From Neobacillus terrae (GTDB lineage: Bacteria > Bacillota > Bacilli > Bacillales > Cytobacillaceae), in contig NZ_JAAOEO010000031.1 of the NCBI RefSeq assembly GCF_011393025.1, positions 1 through 34,311 on the forward strand: 34,311 bases of DNA, read 5' to 3'. Position 1 is the first letter of the stretch; each line of letters begins with the position of its first letter. The position numbers and the translations under genes were made by a program. The notes beneath the pieces were generated by a model. The model saw nothing but the letters and a program-made list of their open reading frames with translations, was not told where the DNA came from and searched no databases. Shown here piece after piece: positions 26,109-33,309 of the stretch.

Positions 26109-27332
26109 TTACATGCTTATTAGTGAGTTTGCCTCTTCATAAATTGGTGGTTGAAAAACCATATCAATCGCCTGAAGTGCTGCCCCCTGGACCCATGCAT
26201 CATTTCCTAAATTCGATGTAACGATCTTTGTCTCTATTGAGCCTCTAAAAAAGTTTTCTTTTGCTCTTTCAATTGATTCATTTATAAAAAATTCTTTTCC
26301 TACAAGTGCTTCACCAATCAAGACAATAGTCTTTGGATTAAAACTATTAATTGCATTTATTAAGCCTACACTTAAGTACTTACTTACTTGTTCAAAAAGA
26401 ACAAAAGCCATTTCGTCCTTTTCCCTTGCTGCTAATGTTAGAGTTTCATAGTTAATATTTTGTCCATTTAATATGCTTTTAGGATACCGCGCTGAAAATT
26501 CCTGAGCATTTAAATTAAGTGCCCTATTGGATAGATAGGTTTCTAGACATCCATACTGTCCACAATGACAAGGGCGCCCATCAACATTAATAACCGTATG
26601 GCCAAACTCTCCGGCCCCTCCGTATTCACCCTTATAAACTTTGTTATCAATAACAAAACTGGCGCCAATTCCATCCCCTAGTGAAATACAGATAAACTGA
26701 TTGCTAGTTTTACCATAACCAAATTCTAATTCAGCTAGCATGTATGCGTTTACATCATTATCAATAAAAACGGGTAAACTGAACTCCTCTTTTATGGGTT
26801 GCGATATGTCTATGTGATCCCAATCAAGGAGTGGGGAACGTAATACCATTCCGGTTTTACTGTTAACAAGACCCGAAACAGCAATCCCTATCCCTACTAA
26901 ATTTTTAGTTTCAATATGAAAGTCGTTTAAGAATTCGTAAATTGTATCAATCATGAGGTTGATTATTAATGAAGTGTTTGATGAAGATTCATAGAAGATT
27001 TCTCTTTTATCAATGATGTTAGCCTGGAGATCAGTGAAAGCAAAAATCAAATGATCTTGCATTATTTTAATTCCTATTGCATAAGCAAAAAGGTTATTAA
27101 ATTCGAGTAAAATCGCTTTTCTTCCGCCTGTGGAATTAGCTTCACCTTTTTCATGCACTAAATCTAAAGTGATTAACTCATCAATGATTTTAGTCATTGT
27201 CGATTGTCCTAATTTTGTTTGCTGCGCAATTTCAGTACGACTAATAGGACCTTTTCTTCTAATAGCATTAATTACAGTAGACCTATTTAAGTCCTTTATG
27301 AGACTTTTATCAGCCTTTCTGAGTTTGTTCAT
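26109..27332 (-). CDS. ROK-family transcriptional repressor (XylR/NagC type)
   Basis: 407 aa; ATG at 27332 with AAGGAG 8 nt upstream. Residues ~15-65 are a winged helix-turn-helix (GPISRTEIAQQTKLGQSTMTK). The rest is a ROK sugar-kinase fold: VGIGIAVSGLV, IDNDVNAY with Asp193, SLGDGIGASFV and the zinc site His245, Cys255, Cys257, Cys262 (GEFGH, then CHCGQYGC). The sugar-binding site looks intact, so sugar release of DNA is likely. It is the first gene of the cluster and probably represses its own promoter at 27384-27412; the inducer is unknown, perhaps a cycloalternan breakdown product. Listeria cycloalternan loci also carry a ROK gene in this position. Confidence 0.9.
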   Translation of the reverse strand: MNKLRKADKSLIKDLNRSTVINAIRRKGPISRTEIAQQTKLGQSTMTKIIDELITLDLVHEKGEANSTGGRKAILLEFNNLFAYAIGIKIMQDHLIFAFTDLQANIIDKREIFYESSSNTSLIINLMIDTIYEFLNDFHIETKNLVGIGIAVSGLVNSKTGMVLRSPLLDWDHIDISQPIKEEFSLPVFIDNDVNAYMLAELEFGYGKTSNQFICISLGDGIGASFVIDNKVYKGEYGGAGEFGHTVINVDGRPCHCGQYGCLETYLSNRALNLNAQEFSARYPKSILNGQNINYETLTLAAREKDEMAFVLFEQVSKYLSVGLINAINSFNPKTIVLIGEALVGKEFFINESIERAKENFFRGSIETKIVTSNLGNDAWVQGAALQAIDMVFQPPIYEEANSLISM

Positions 27333-27383
27333 AAATTTACTCCTTAATAAATTCTCCTTTTATGGATTATTTTGGTTGATTTG

Positions 27384-27412
27384 ATTATAACTTTCTTTTT
27401 TCAGTGAAGCAA
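27384..27412 (-). promoter_or_regulatory. Sigma-A promoter of the ROK/cycloalternan cluster
   Basis: On the minus strand TTGCTT and a perfect TATAAT are separated by 17 bp, placing transcription start about 45 nt before the ROK start codon. The only other strong transcription signals in the 19 kb cluster are the ctsZ terminator and the stem-loop after the binding-protein gene. I see no clear operator palindrome or good cre site. Confidence 0.65.
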
Positions 27413-27463
27413 GTAATATTTTTGAAAATTTATAAAATAAACATTATTGCGGTTTTCACGTTT

Positions 27464-27494
27464 AAAAACTTAAAAACCAGGCTTTTCGCCTGGT
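27464..27494 (-). terminator. Intrinsic terminator after the FG-GAP-like gene
   Basis: On the minus strand ACCAGGC and GCCTGGT (27494-27488 and 27482-27476) close a GAAAA loop, followed by TTTTT and, after AAG, a second TTTTT. It lies 168 bp after the stop at 27662 and insulates the ROK promoter. The rest of 27495-27661 shows nothing I can name. Confidence 0.8.
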
Positions 27495-27661
27495 CACTTT
27501 GTTCTTTCTTCTATTGTTGTAGACCCTTTAAGGAGGATTGTAAAAAGTTTTCTTTCTTCTACCAAAACTTGCTTCGTTTAAAATCAAAAGTTCTGTTCCA
27601 AACTTATTGATATTTTCTTTAACTCGCCTAAAAAGACTCTTCAGCAAACGCCCCCGTTAGC

Positions 27662-28507
27662 TTAATAAGATTTTTTCTTTTTATCAAGCTTATCACTTAA
27701 TTGTTCAAAGTTTTTTACTTCATCAGGTAATGATAATTGCTTTGCTAATGTAGTTCCTTTCTGAATAGATTTCCTAGCTTTTTCAAATAAATTTGCCTTT
27801 ATTTGAGCATCCGCAAGAGTATACCAGTAATACCACGTATCCATTTTTGCTATTTTATCTTTGTGAAATTTTTCAATAACAGGGTAGTATTTAGTAAATA
27901 ATTTTTCATCAGGAGTTAATTTTTGACCATCCCATTTAAGAACATCTACATAACAAGTATCTGCAATAAATGGTCGCCAGACAGCTATTCCAACACTTTT
28001 ATTGTTAAGCAGTTCCATCTTATGATATTGGACATTTGCAATCTTTACTAAAGAATTATTATCCCATTTAAAAATATCAAGATTGTTCCCTGCTGCTGCA
28101 CCCATTGTTACTCCGAACAGATACTCTTTAGTGCCATCTCCAGTAATGTCGGCAAAACCCGAATACTGTAGCCCTACTCCCTTTGTCCTTATCTCCCCAA
28201 TTTTTTTCCATCCTTCTTTTCCTTTTCTTAATACTATTGCTCCGAACTGTGATGGGGAAGGCTGTTTTTTTGCTCTTATTTCAAAAGTAATAATAATTTC
28301 TTTTTGTCCATCTTTGTTAAAGTCATAAAATTGAACTGGCTTAGTTGATACTGGTTCTTCAGGACTTGCTAATAATGAATTTGACGGTACAAAATCTTTG
28401 GTAATTTTCATAGGGTCTTTATATAAATATTTTTCAGGGTGAGTATAAATTGGAGAGAGATTCAAAATGATAAATACAAGTAAGGTAAATAACATTATTT
28501 TTTTCAT
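27662..28507 (-). CDS. Secreted protein with FG-GAP/VCBS-like repeats, unknown function
   Basis: 281 aa from the ATG at 28507 (GGGG site 7 nt upstream; a TTG one codon earlier is weaker). An N-terminal hydrophobic stretch (IMLFTLLVFIILNLSPIYT) acts as signal peptide or membrane anchor. The body carries two calcium-loop-like repeats, DFNKDGQKEIIITFE and DITGDGTKEYLFGV, as in FG-GAP/VCBS propeller proteins, and a third weaker one (YVDVLKWDGQKLTPDEKLF). The C-terminal ~75 residues are helical and TPR-like (YWYTLADAQIKANLFEKARKS), ending in a basic KKKK tail. Orphan gene with its own terminator. The specific role cannot be told from sequence. Confidence 0.75.
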   Translation of the reverse strand: MKKIMLFTLLVFIILNLSPIYTHPEKYLYKDPMKITKDFVPSNSLLASPEEPVSTKPVQFYDFNKDGQKEIIITFEIRAKKQPSPSQFGAIVLRKGKEGWKKIGEIRTKGVGLQYSGFADITGDGTKEYLFGVTMGAAAGNNLDIFKWDNNSLVKIANVQYHKMELLNNKSVGIAVWRPFIADTCYVDVLKWDGQKLTPDEKLFTKYYPVIEKFHKDKIAKMDTWYYWYTLADAQIKANLFEKARKSIQKGTTLAKQLSLPDEVKNFEQLSDKLDKKKKSY

Positions 28508-28510
28508 CAA

Positions 28511-28999
28511 TAATCCCCTTTTTCAAGCAGATGATAGGGATTATTGTTCCCCAATATCACCTTGTATATCAGAACCACTGTTCAACTAACCTGACCTTTA
28601 CTTCAATAAAAAGAGGGCTGCCACAGCAACCCCCTTTATTCAACAAAAGCACCCTTTAGTTTAAGTAGAATCCTTCACAAACTCTTCTACCTTAATATTA
28701 CTCCATTCGCTATATGTGTTGTTCCAGAATCCAGTACAATACAAAAAGACGCCTTCTTCAAGAAAAGCGCCCGTTAATTGAAGACTTGATTTCAAGATAA
28801 TTTTATTATATTAGAGGGATACGGCAACGATTCCTGTTTTTTCGGGCCATTTTAAACCCGCCTATAATACTTCAAAAGCTTCTTAATGGATCATTGTCAT
28901 ACGGGGAAAGACGATGTTATCGGCACATTCAGCCAAGCCATATATTTTACGAATCGTTGCCTCACCCTAAATTGAGGCCACACTCACTTTAACTGTCCG
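28511..28999. other. Intergenic region with a repeat copy and a possible gene remnant
   Basis: The first part (28583-28682) is the second copy of the hairpin repeat at 64-162. Around 28745-28790 are gcgcccgttaattgaag words of the kind seen in other gaps here (27645, 31545). From about 28830 the base composition rises towards that of the VOC/WYL island. On the minus strand 28883-28963 encodes 26 residues (EATIRKIYGLAECADNIVFP and six more) ending in TAA and preceded by an in-frame TAG, which looks like the 3' remnant of an unidentified gene. Confidence 0.4.
28583..28682. repeat. Intergenic hairpin repeat, copy 2
   Basis: This ~100 bp segment matches 64-162 in the same orientation. The central stem has arms gggctgc (28615-28621) and gcaaccc (28626-28632) with a caca loop. 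The copies are 28.5 kb apart and differ at many positions, so they are old insertions rather than a recent duplication. Confidence 0.6.
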
Positions 29000-29404
29000 T
29001 CAACGCCTGCCGCTGAACCGTTTGATAGCTTCCTCGGTCACCGGCTCGAAGAGGTTAACGAGGTTTCCGTCGGGATCACGGAACAACACAACACGGTTTC
29101 CCCACGGCATCGTGGTCGGTTCCTTTACCCACTCGTCGACAAACGGTTTCAAGCGCTCGTATTCGGCATCGACATTGTGAACGCGGAACTCGATGATGAC
29201 AGTGTGATTAACGGCCGCCACTGCGGAACCAGTGCCAAGCAGTGGCACCGTCTGCGAGTGGCCGATCGCAAGGGTGCACGATGGAACAATGAATTCGGCA
29301 AAGACTGGCGCGGGGCGTTCCGCCGAAACACCCATGACTTTTTCATAGAACTTGACAAGGCGATCCACATCGTCGGTAATGATGCGTACAGAAGCAAAAT
29401 TCAC
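29000..29404 (-). CDS. VOC-family (glyoxalase/bleomycin-resistance fold) protein
   Basis: 134 aa from a GTG at 29404 (AGGAAGG 9 nt upstream). The ATG at 29413 gives 137 aa but sits directly against that site. The two beta-alpha-beta-beta-beta halves are visible: FASVRIITDDVDRLVKFYEKVMG and NHTVIIEFRVHNVDAEYERL, then FRDPDGNLVNLFEP with the usual C-terminal Glu. A His in the first strand is absent, so a classical metal site is incomplete. The substrate is unknown; such proteins are often resistance or isomerase enzymes. GC content is clearly above that of the cts cluster, and a 20 bp palindrome lies just upstream. Confidence 0.8.
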   Translation of the reverse strand: MNFASVRIITDDVDRLVKFYEKVMGVSAERPAPVFAEFIVPSCTLAIGHSQTVPLLGTGSAVAAVNHTVIIEFRVHNVDAEYERLKPFVDEWVKEPTTMPWGNRVVLFRDPDGNLVNLFEPVTEEAIKRFSGRR

Positions 29405-29427
29405 GGATACCATCCTTCCTATAATAA

Positions 29428-29447
29428 ATGATACAATATCGTATCAT
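29428..29447. promoter_or_regulatory. Operator-like palindrome upstream of the VOC gene
   Basis: The 20 bp sequence atgatac-aatatc-gtatcat has perfect 7 bp arms around a 6 bp centre, 15-24 bp before the start codon, where a repressor would block transcription. The size fits a TetR- or MarR-type dimer. No such regulator gene is next to it; the nearest regulator is the WYL protein. Confidence 0.55.
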
Positions 29448-29663
29448 ATCATTTTGGGCCAGAATCAATGAAGTTTCCGTAAAGGCCCGATTTAATCAGA
29501 AACTGAACCATTTGGTTTTACTACCATCCTTCTATGCCTGGCTGTTGCTCAATTGCTCCATAGTGAAATGAATTCCTGTGGACGTTGAATGGCGGTGTGC
29601 CCAAACCGAAGCAAGACATACTTCGCATTTATCTCTCACCCCTTTATGTTTACTTACTCCGAT

Positions 29664-29703
29664 TATAAAATAACGCTACTGACAACAGTATGTCAGTAGC
29701 GTT
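29664..29703 (-). terminator. Intrinsic terminator of the WYL regulator gene
   Basis: On the minus strand AACGCTACTGACA and TGTCAGTAGCGTT (29703-29691 and 29684-29672) form a perfect 13 bp stem with a 6 nt loop, followed by ATTTTATAAT. The stop codon of the gene lies inside the upstream arm. It separates the regulator from the VOC gene, so the two are not one transcript by default. Confidence 0.8.
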
Positions 29704-30640
29704 TAAACATTTTTTGGGCTTCCTCACGAATCCGATTTCGGAATGATTCAGGCTCCAATACAATCGCAGCAGCTCCCCAGCCAAGCACCCATTGCAGCAA
29801 TTCGTCGAGTTGACGAACGCGTAAGACCACATGCAATCCATCTTGATGCTCTTCCATATCCTCAATAAAATGATAGTTTGATTCCTTCACCTTATCTGCA
29901 ATGTCATGGTTAAATCGAAGGCGAACTCGCAAGTGCCGATCATCTGGAGGGGTATACTCACTTAAGTTAAAATGCGCCGGTAGTTCGAATCGTTCTTCCA
30001 GATTGATTAGTTCCGCCATTCGGGACAAGCGGAAATGGCGAATGTTTTGACGCAGATCACACCGGGCCACGAGCATCCACGATCCTTGAACGAGCACCAA
30101 TCCATAGGGAGCAACGGTACGAACACTATGGCGATTCCCCTCGGCATCTGCAAGCCTTTTTGCATAATGAAAGCTAATCTTTCGCTCGTCTAATATCGCT
30201 AGACGGATCTTTTCTAGATATTCCTTTTCTTTTGACGGCGTGACCAGTTTATCTGAAATGAGCAAACGCATAGCCTTGCGAACACGTGATGTTTCATTGC
30301 GAACGCTCTCGGGTAGAATGGCCTCGATTTTGCCGCCAGCGGATCGAGCCCTGGCACGATAATGATCATCAAATCGTTGTTCGATAAAGTCTGTTCCAAT
30401 CATCAAACTCACGGCTTCTGGTACCGTGAAACTGATTGGCGGAAGGAAATAGCCTTCCATCAGGGAATATCCTGTCCCAGGGGCTCCTATGATCGGCACG
30501 CCTGCTTCACTCAGCGCCTGAATGTCGCGGTAGATGGTCCGCACGCTAGTCTCAAATAGGGTCGCCAAATCTTCCGCCCGTATCACTTCTTTACGTTGCA
30601 GCTCCAGCACGATGGCTAACAAACGGTCTGTTTTATTCAT
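29693..30640 (-). CDS. YafY-type HTH-WYL transcriptional regulator
   Basis: 315 aa from the ATG at 30640, which has AAGGGGGG 6 nt upstream. The frame stays open for 61 further codons (to 30823), but that stretch has no ribosome binding site and no family match. Residues ~1-60 are a DeoR-like HTH_11 (TSVRTIYRDIQALSEAGVPI, then GTGYSLMEGYFLPP). The middle and C-terminal part is the WYL domain (ISFHYAKR, VRTVAPYGLVLVQGSWMLVA, RHFRLSRM) followed by a WCX-like end (FRNRIREEAQKM). WYL proteins sense a ligand or nucleic acid and control nearby genes. The VOC gene downstream is a common partner. GC content is higher than in the flanks. Confidence 0.85.
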   Translation of the reverse strand: MNKTDRLLAIVLELQRKEVIRAEDLATLFETSVRTIYRDIQALSEAGVPIIGAPGTGYSLMEGYFLPPISFTVPEAVSLMIGTDFIEQRFDDHYRARARSAGGKIEAILPESVRNETSRVRKAMRLLISDKLVTPSKEKEYLEKIRLAILDERKISFHYAKRLADAEGNRHSVRTVAPYGLVLVQGSWMLVARCDLRQNIRHFRLSRMAELINLEERFELPAHFNLSEYTPPDDRHLRVRLRFNHDIADKVKESNYHFIEDMEEHQDGLHVVLRVRQLDELLQWVLGWGAAAIVLEPESFRNRIREEAQKMFKRY

Positions 30641-30856
30641 TGGTTGCCCCCCTTGAAAGTTTATTACAAAATAAAAATACCACATCTTAATGGAGAAGAT
30701 GGTTAGTGTTTCTGGAGTTGTCGGAAATAGATGTGTATTGGCATCTATGCAGGAATCTCTACAAAATAAGGGCAAGGTTTCAGTTGGCGTTATTCCGTTA
30801 ACTGGCCCTTTTCTTGAATACACTCATTCGGCAAATGCGCGTTTGTTGAATAAGAA

Positions 30857-31315
30857 TTATTTATTTCTTTTATTCCATTCTTCTAATGTCATCATTTCAA
30901 ATGGTTCTTTACAGTCCAATTGTAATGGAGCAATTAACTCAAGACTATTACCATCGGGATCCTCGAAGTAGATTGCAGCATGAGCATTGGGACAATTAGG
31001 AAGAACAAGTGGCTGCTTTTCTGGTGAAAATCCAAAATCAGTTTTTATTTTTATTCCTTTTTGTCCAAGCCATTCCTTTACACTCTGCATACTTTCAATA
31101 TCAATTTGCAGTGCAATATGTCTTAAAGAAGGATGATATGGAGTAGTTACTTTATCTGTTTCCCATAATCCTAGCCAGCTTTTCCCTTTTTCTATCCAAA
31201 AGAAGGCTAGTTTTTCATTTTGATATGCCATTTCCAAATCCAAATTTATATAAAACTCTATCGATTGTTTAAGATTACTTACAGGTAAATGTGCTTCATA
31301 TAATCCTTTAATCAT
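30857..31315 (-). CDS. VOC-family (glyoxalase fold) protein, probable metalloenzyme
   Basis: 152 aa; ATG at 31315 with AGAGGAT 5 nt upstream. Two VOC modules: GLYEAHLPVSNLKQSIEFYIN and SLRHIALQIDIESMQ, then YFEDPDGNSLELIAP. His9, His66 and Glu126 stand where VOC enzymes bind their divalent metal, so catalysis is likely. Similar stand-alone proteins in Bacillus are annotated as lactoylglutathione lyase-like or fosfomycin/catechol-type enzymes; the substrate cannot be told. AT-rich like the genome background, in contrast to the VOC gene at 29000, so the two are not recent duplicates. Confidence 0.85.
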   Translation of the reverse strand: MIKGLYEAHLPVSNLKQSIEFYINLDLEMAYQNEKLAFFWIEKGKSWLGLWETDKVTTPYHPSLRHIALQIDIESMQSVKEWLGQKGIKIKTDFGFSPEKQPLVLPNCPNAHAAIYFEDPDGNSLELIAPLQLDCKEPFEMMTLEEWNKRNK

Positions 31316-31511
31316 TTTTATCCTCTTTTCTTTATTTTCTTACTATTAATATATCAGTAACAGGTCATTAATTCTTCCAAAATAGGTATGAAGCTTTATA
31401 CAACTTTAGTCGTAGAGTATGGCCAAGAATATTCTAGATTCTTGCCCTTTATCTTAACAATCATTTTAAGCTTCAAGATTTGCCCAATCTTTTTTCGAGA
31501 GAATGGCCCTT

Positions 31512-31553
31512 AAATGAAAAATGAGCGCTTATCCATCTTCAAGGATAGCGCCC
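31512..31553 (-). terminator. Intrinsic terminator of the aminopeptidase gene
   Basis: On the minus strand GGGCGCTATCC (31553-31543) and GGATAAGCGCTC (31534-31523) pair with a one-base bulge and an 8 nt loop, followed by ATTTTTCATTT. The agcgc words resemble those in other gaps of this window, so it may be a repeat-derived terminator. Between 31316 and 31511 I see only a weak stem near 31418-31445. Confidence 0.7.
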
Positions 31554-31621
31554 TTTTGCTTAATACAGACGTTCCGTAAATAAAATATACAAAAATCAAT
31601 CTTCTTTTGATATTTCCTAAT

Positions 31622-32830
31622 TCAGATTTTCCATACTCCATTTTCCATTATTAGAATCTCTTCTCGATTTAATAACCCATAGACACTCATGGTGCTATCA
31701 CCAATCATAATATCTTCGTGAACAGCTGATTGATTCATCCCTAGCTTCATTAGTTCTTCTACTGTCTTTGATTCTCCATTTGAAATATTATCTATATACG
31801 CTTGCCCTAGGGCAATATGACAAGCTGCATTTTCATCAAATAAGGTACTTTTGAAAGTGACTTCAGTTTTAGCAATACTCGAATTTGCAGAAACAAGTGC
31901 AACTTCACCAAGCATTCCAGCCCCATCATCCGTTTGAAGTAAATCAAGAACGACTTGGTGTTTTGGTTCGATTCTGGTAACTTTCCCATTTTCAAAGAAC
32001 AGCTTTAAATCTTGAACAGTCAGTCCTGCTAAAATCACAGGTTTTGTGATGGTAACATATCCATTCACATGATACTTATTTGGCATTGTCCAAACTTCTT
32101 CAACAGGAATATTAGACATGAATTCTTTTCCATCTTTAGTTGTTTCTGAACCACCTAACCAAACATGATTTTTGACTAAATAAACGGTTAAATTCGTTTT
32201 GTCACTAACATATCGCAACGCAGAAAATTGATAATTGTTCAACTTCTTAGCTATTCTTTTTAAGATTTCATCATGTTGTTTCCAAGCTGAGACTGGATTA
32301 GGCACATTCGACTTCGATGCTTCGAATATATGTTTCCATAAAAGTTCAATCGCTTCAGTTTCAGTGTGGTCGGGAAAAACTTGAAGTGCCCATTCCTTCG
32401 TTGGTGCATTGACGACCACCCATTTATTATTGTTTTCCATACCATAAGTTCGACAGGGACTCATGGCGATTGATTTTGCTTTATTGATTTTCGAAGCTCT
32501 ATCAACCATATCAGAAGACTCATCTGAAAACGTCGGTGCAACTATTGTAATAGTCGAATAGCCAGACTTCGCATAATTCAATTCATTTTCAACTACTGAA
32601 TTTGGGAAAACTCCTAAAAATTCGTCTTCTAAATAAAGCACTCGATCCTTTTCAATTTCAGAATCCCGTAGATCAAGTGAGACGAATTGTGCCCCACTCT
32701 TATAAGCTTCTTTTGAGATTTCACGGACTAATGGCAAATGTTCAGGAGAAAAATTGATCTTAATTAAATCACCCTTCTCAACTGTCACTCCAATATTCAC
32801 AATTACTTTGGCATAATTATTTAAATACAT
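31622..32830 (-). CDS. M29-family metallo-aminopeptidase
   Basis: 402 aa from the ATG at 32830 (GAGGAG ~10 nt upstream); an in-frame ATG at 32848 gives 408 aa with its site too far away. The start YLNNYAKVIVNIGVTVEKGD is the usual beginning of thermophilic aminopeptidase (AmpS/PepS/AmpII) proteins, and the length is normal. C-terminal metal ligands are present: Glu in PVEEVWTMPN, Glu in GMLGEVALVS, His in NAACHIALGQAY, and His and Asp in VHEDIMIGDSTMSVYG. A cytoplasmic enzyme that removes N-terminal residues from peptides, with broad specificity. Single gene with its own terminator. Confidence 0.9.
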   Translation of the reverse strand: MYLNNYAKVIVNIGVTVEKGDLIKINFSPEHLPLVREISKEAYKSGAQFVSLDLRDSEIEKDRVLYLEDEFLGVFPNSVVENELNYAKSGYSTITIVAPTFSDESSDMVDRASKINKAKSIAMSPCRTYGMENNNKWVVVNAPTKEWALQVFPDHTETEAIELLWKHIFEASKSNVPNPVSAWKQHDEILKRIAKKLNNYQFSALRYVSDKTNLTVYLVKNHVWLGGSETTKDGKEFMSNIPVEEVWTMPNKYHVNGYVTITKPVILAGLTVQDLKLFFENGKVTRIEPKHQVVLDLLQTDDGAGMLGEVALVSANSSIAKTEVTFKSTLFDENAACHIALGQAYIDNISNGESKTVEELMKLGMNQSAVHEDIMIGDSTMSVYGLLNREEILIMENGVWKI

Positions 32831-32960
32831 AAGAGGCACACTCCTCATTTAGTTTAATATCAAAAACCCCTTTTCGTTTCTTTCAATACTAATTCTACGT
32901 TATACCTAAAACTACCTTCTTCAACTCCCTCAGTTTAATACGATTTTCTCGCAAATACTC

Positions 32961-33276
32961 GCTTATTCGCAGGATTTCATAACCCTTTATAGATAGGGAA
33001 CGATTAAAAGGTAATGCGTTCAGATCATAATAGCTTTGTGGAGGCATAGTGAAATAAAGGAGTAACACAAAACTCCATATTTTACCATATGATGTACATT
33101 TTCCACGCCGCCCCTGGAGGTTTTCCCTCCCATGTCTCAACGGGTCCATTGGCCCTTTCATTCCTTCGTCATACCTATCCAAGGGGTGGAGGCCAGTTAT
33201 GCTTAACTGATGGGTCTGAGCCCTTTTGTTGAAGAAACCTGGTACTCCGTACATATTTGAAATCCTGCGAATAAGC
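32961..33276 (-). ncRNA. Structured non-coding segment downstream of an IS110-type transposase, candidate bridge RNA region
   Basis: A perfect 19 bp inverted repeat (gcttattcgcaggatttca at 32961-32979, its complement at 33258-33276) brackets 278 bp that are GC-richer and full of short hairpins on the minus strand: GTAC-GGA-GTAC, GGGCTCAGACCC, CAGTTA-AGCA-TAACTG, GGGCC-AAT-GGACCC and GGAGG-GAAAA-CCTCC. An open frame crosses it (32895-33254) but has no ribosome binding site or recognisable protein. IS110-family elements encode a bridge RNA in a non-coding end; in the IS1111 group this is downstream of the transposase and near subterminal inverted repeats. The RNA assignment is inferred. Confidence 0.4.
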
Positions 33277-33309
33277 CAATACTCGATATCTAGTTTCTTA
33301 TTGTTTCAT

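Noticed and set aside
27435..27460. cre-like (CcpA) sequence upstream of the ROK promoter (TGAAAACCGCAATA on the minus strand).
   Set aside because: The central CG is displaced and the right half does not match, so it falls below what I would call a site.
30641..30823. 61-codon N-terminal extension of the WYL regulator.
   Set aside because: The extension has no site before it and does not resemble the family, whereas the ATG at 30640 has AAGGGGGG and begins exactly at the helix-turn-helix.
32895..33254. Open frame of 119 codons on the minus strand between the aminopeptidase and the transposase.
   Set aside because: No ribosome binding site, no recognisable protein pattern, and it crosses a dense series of hairpins and an inverted repeat, which fits non-coding DNA of an insertion element better.
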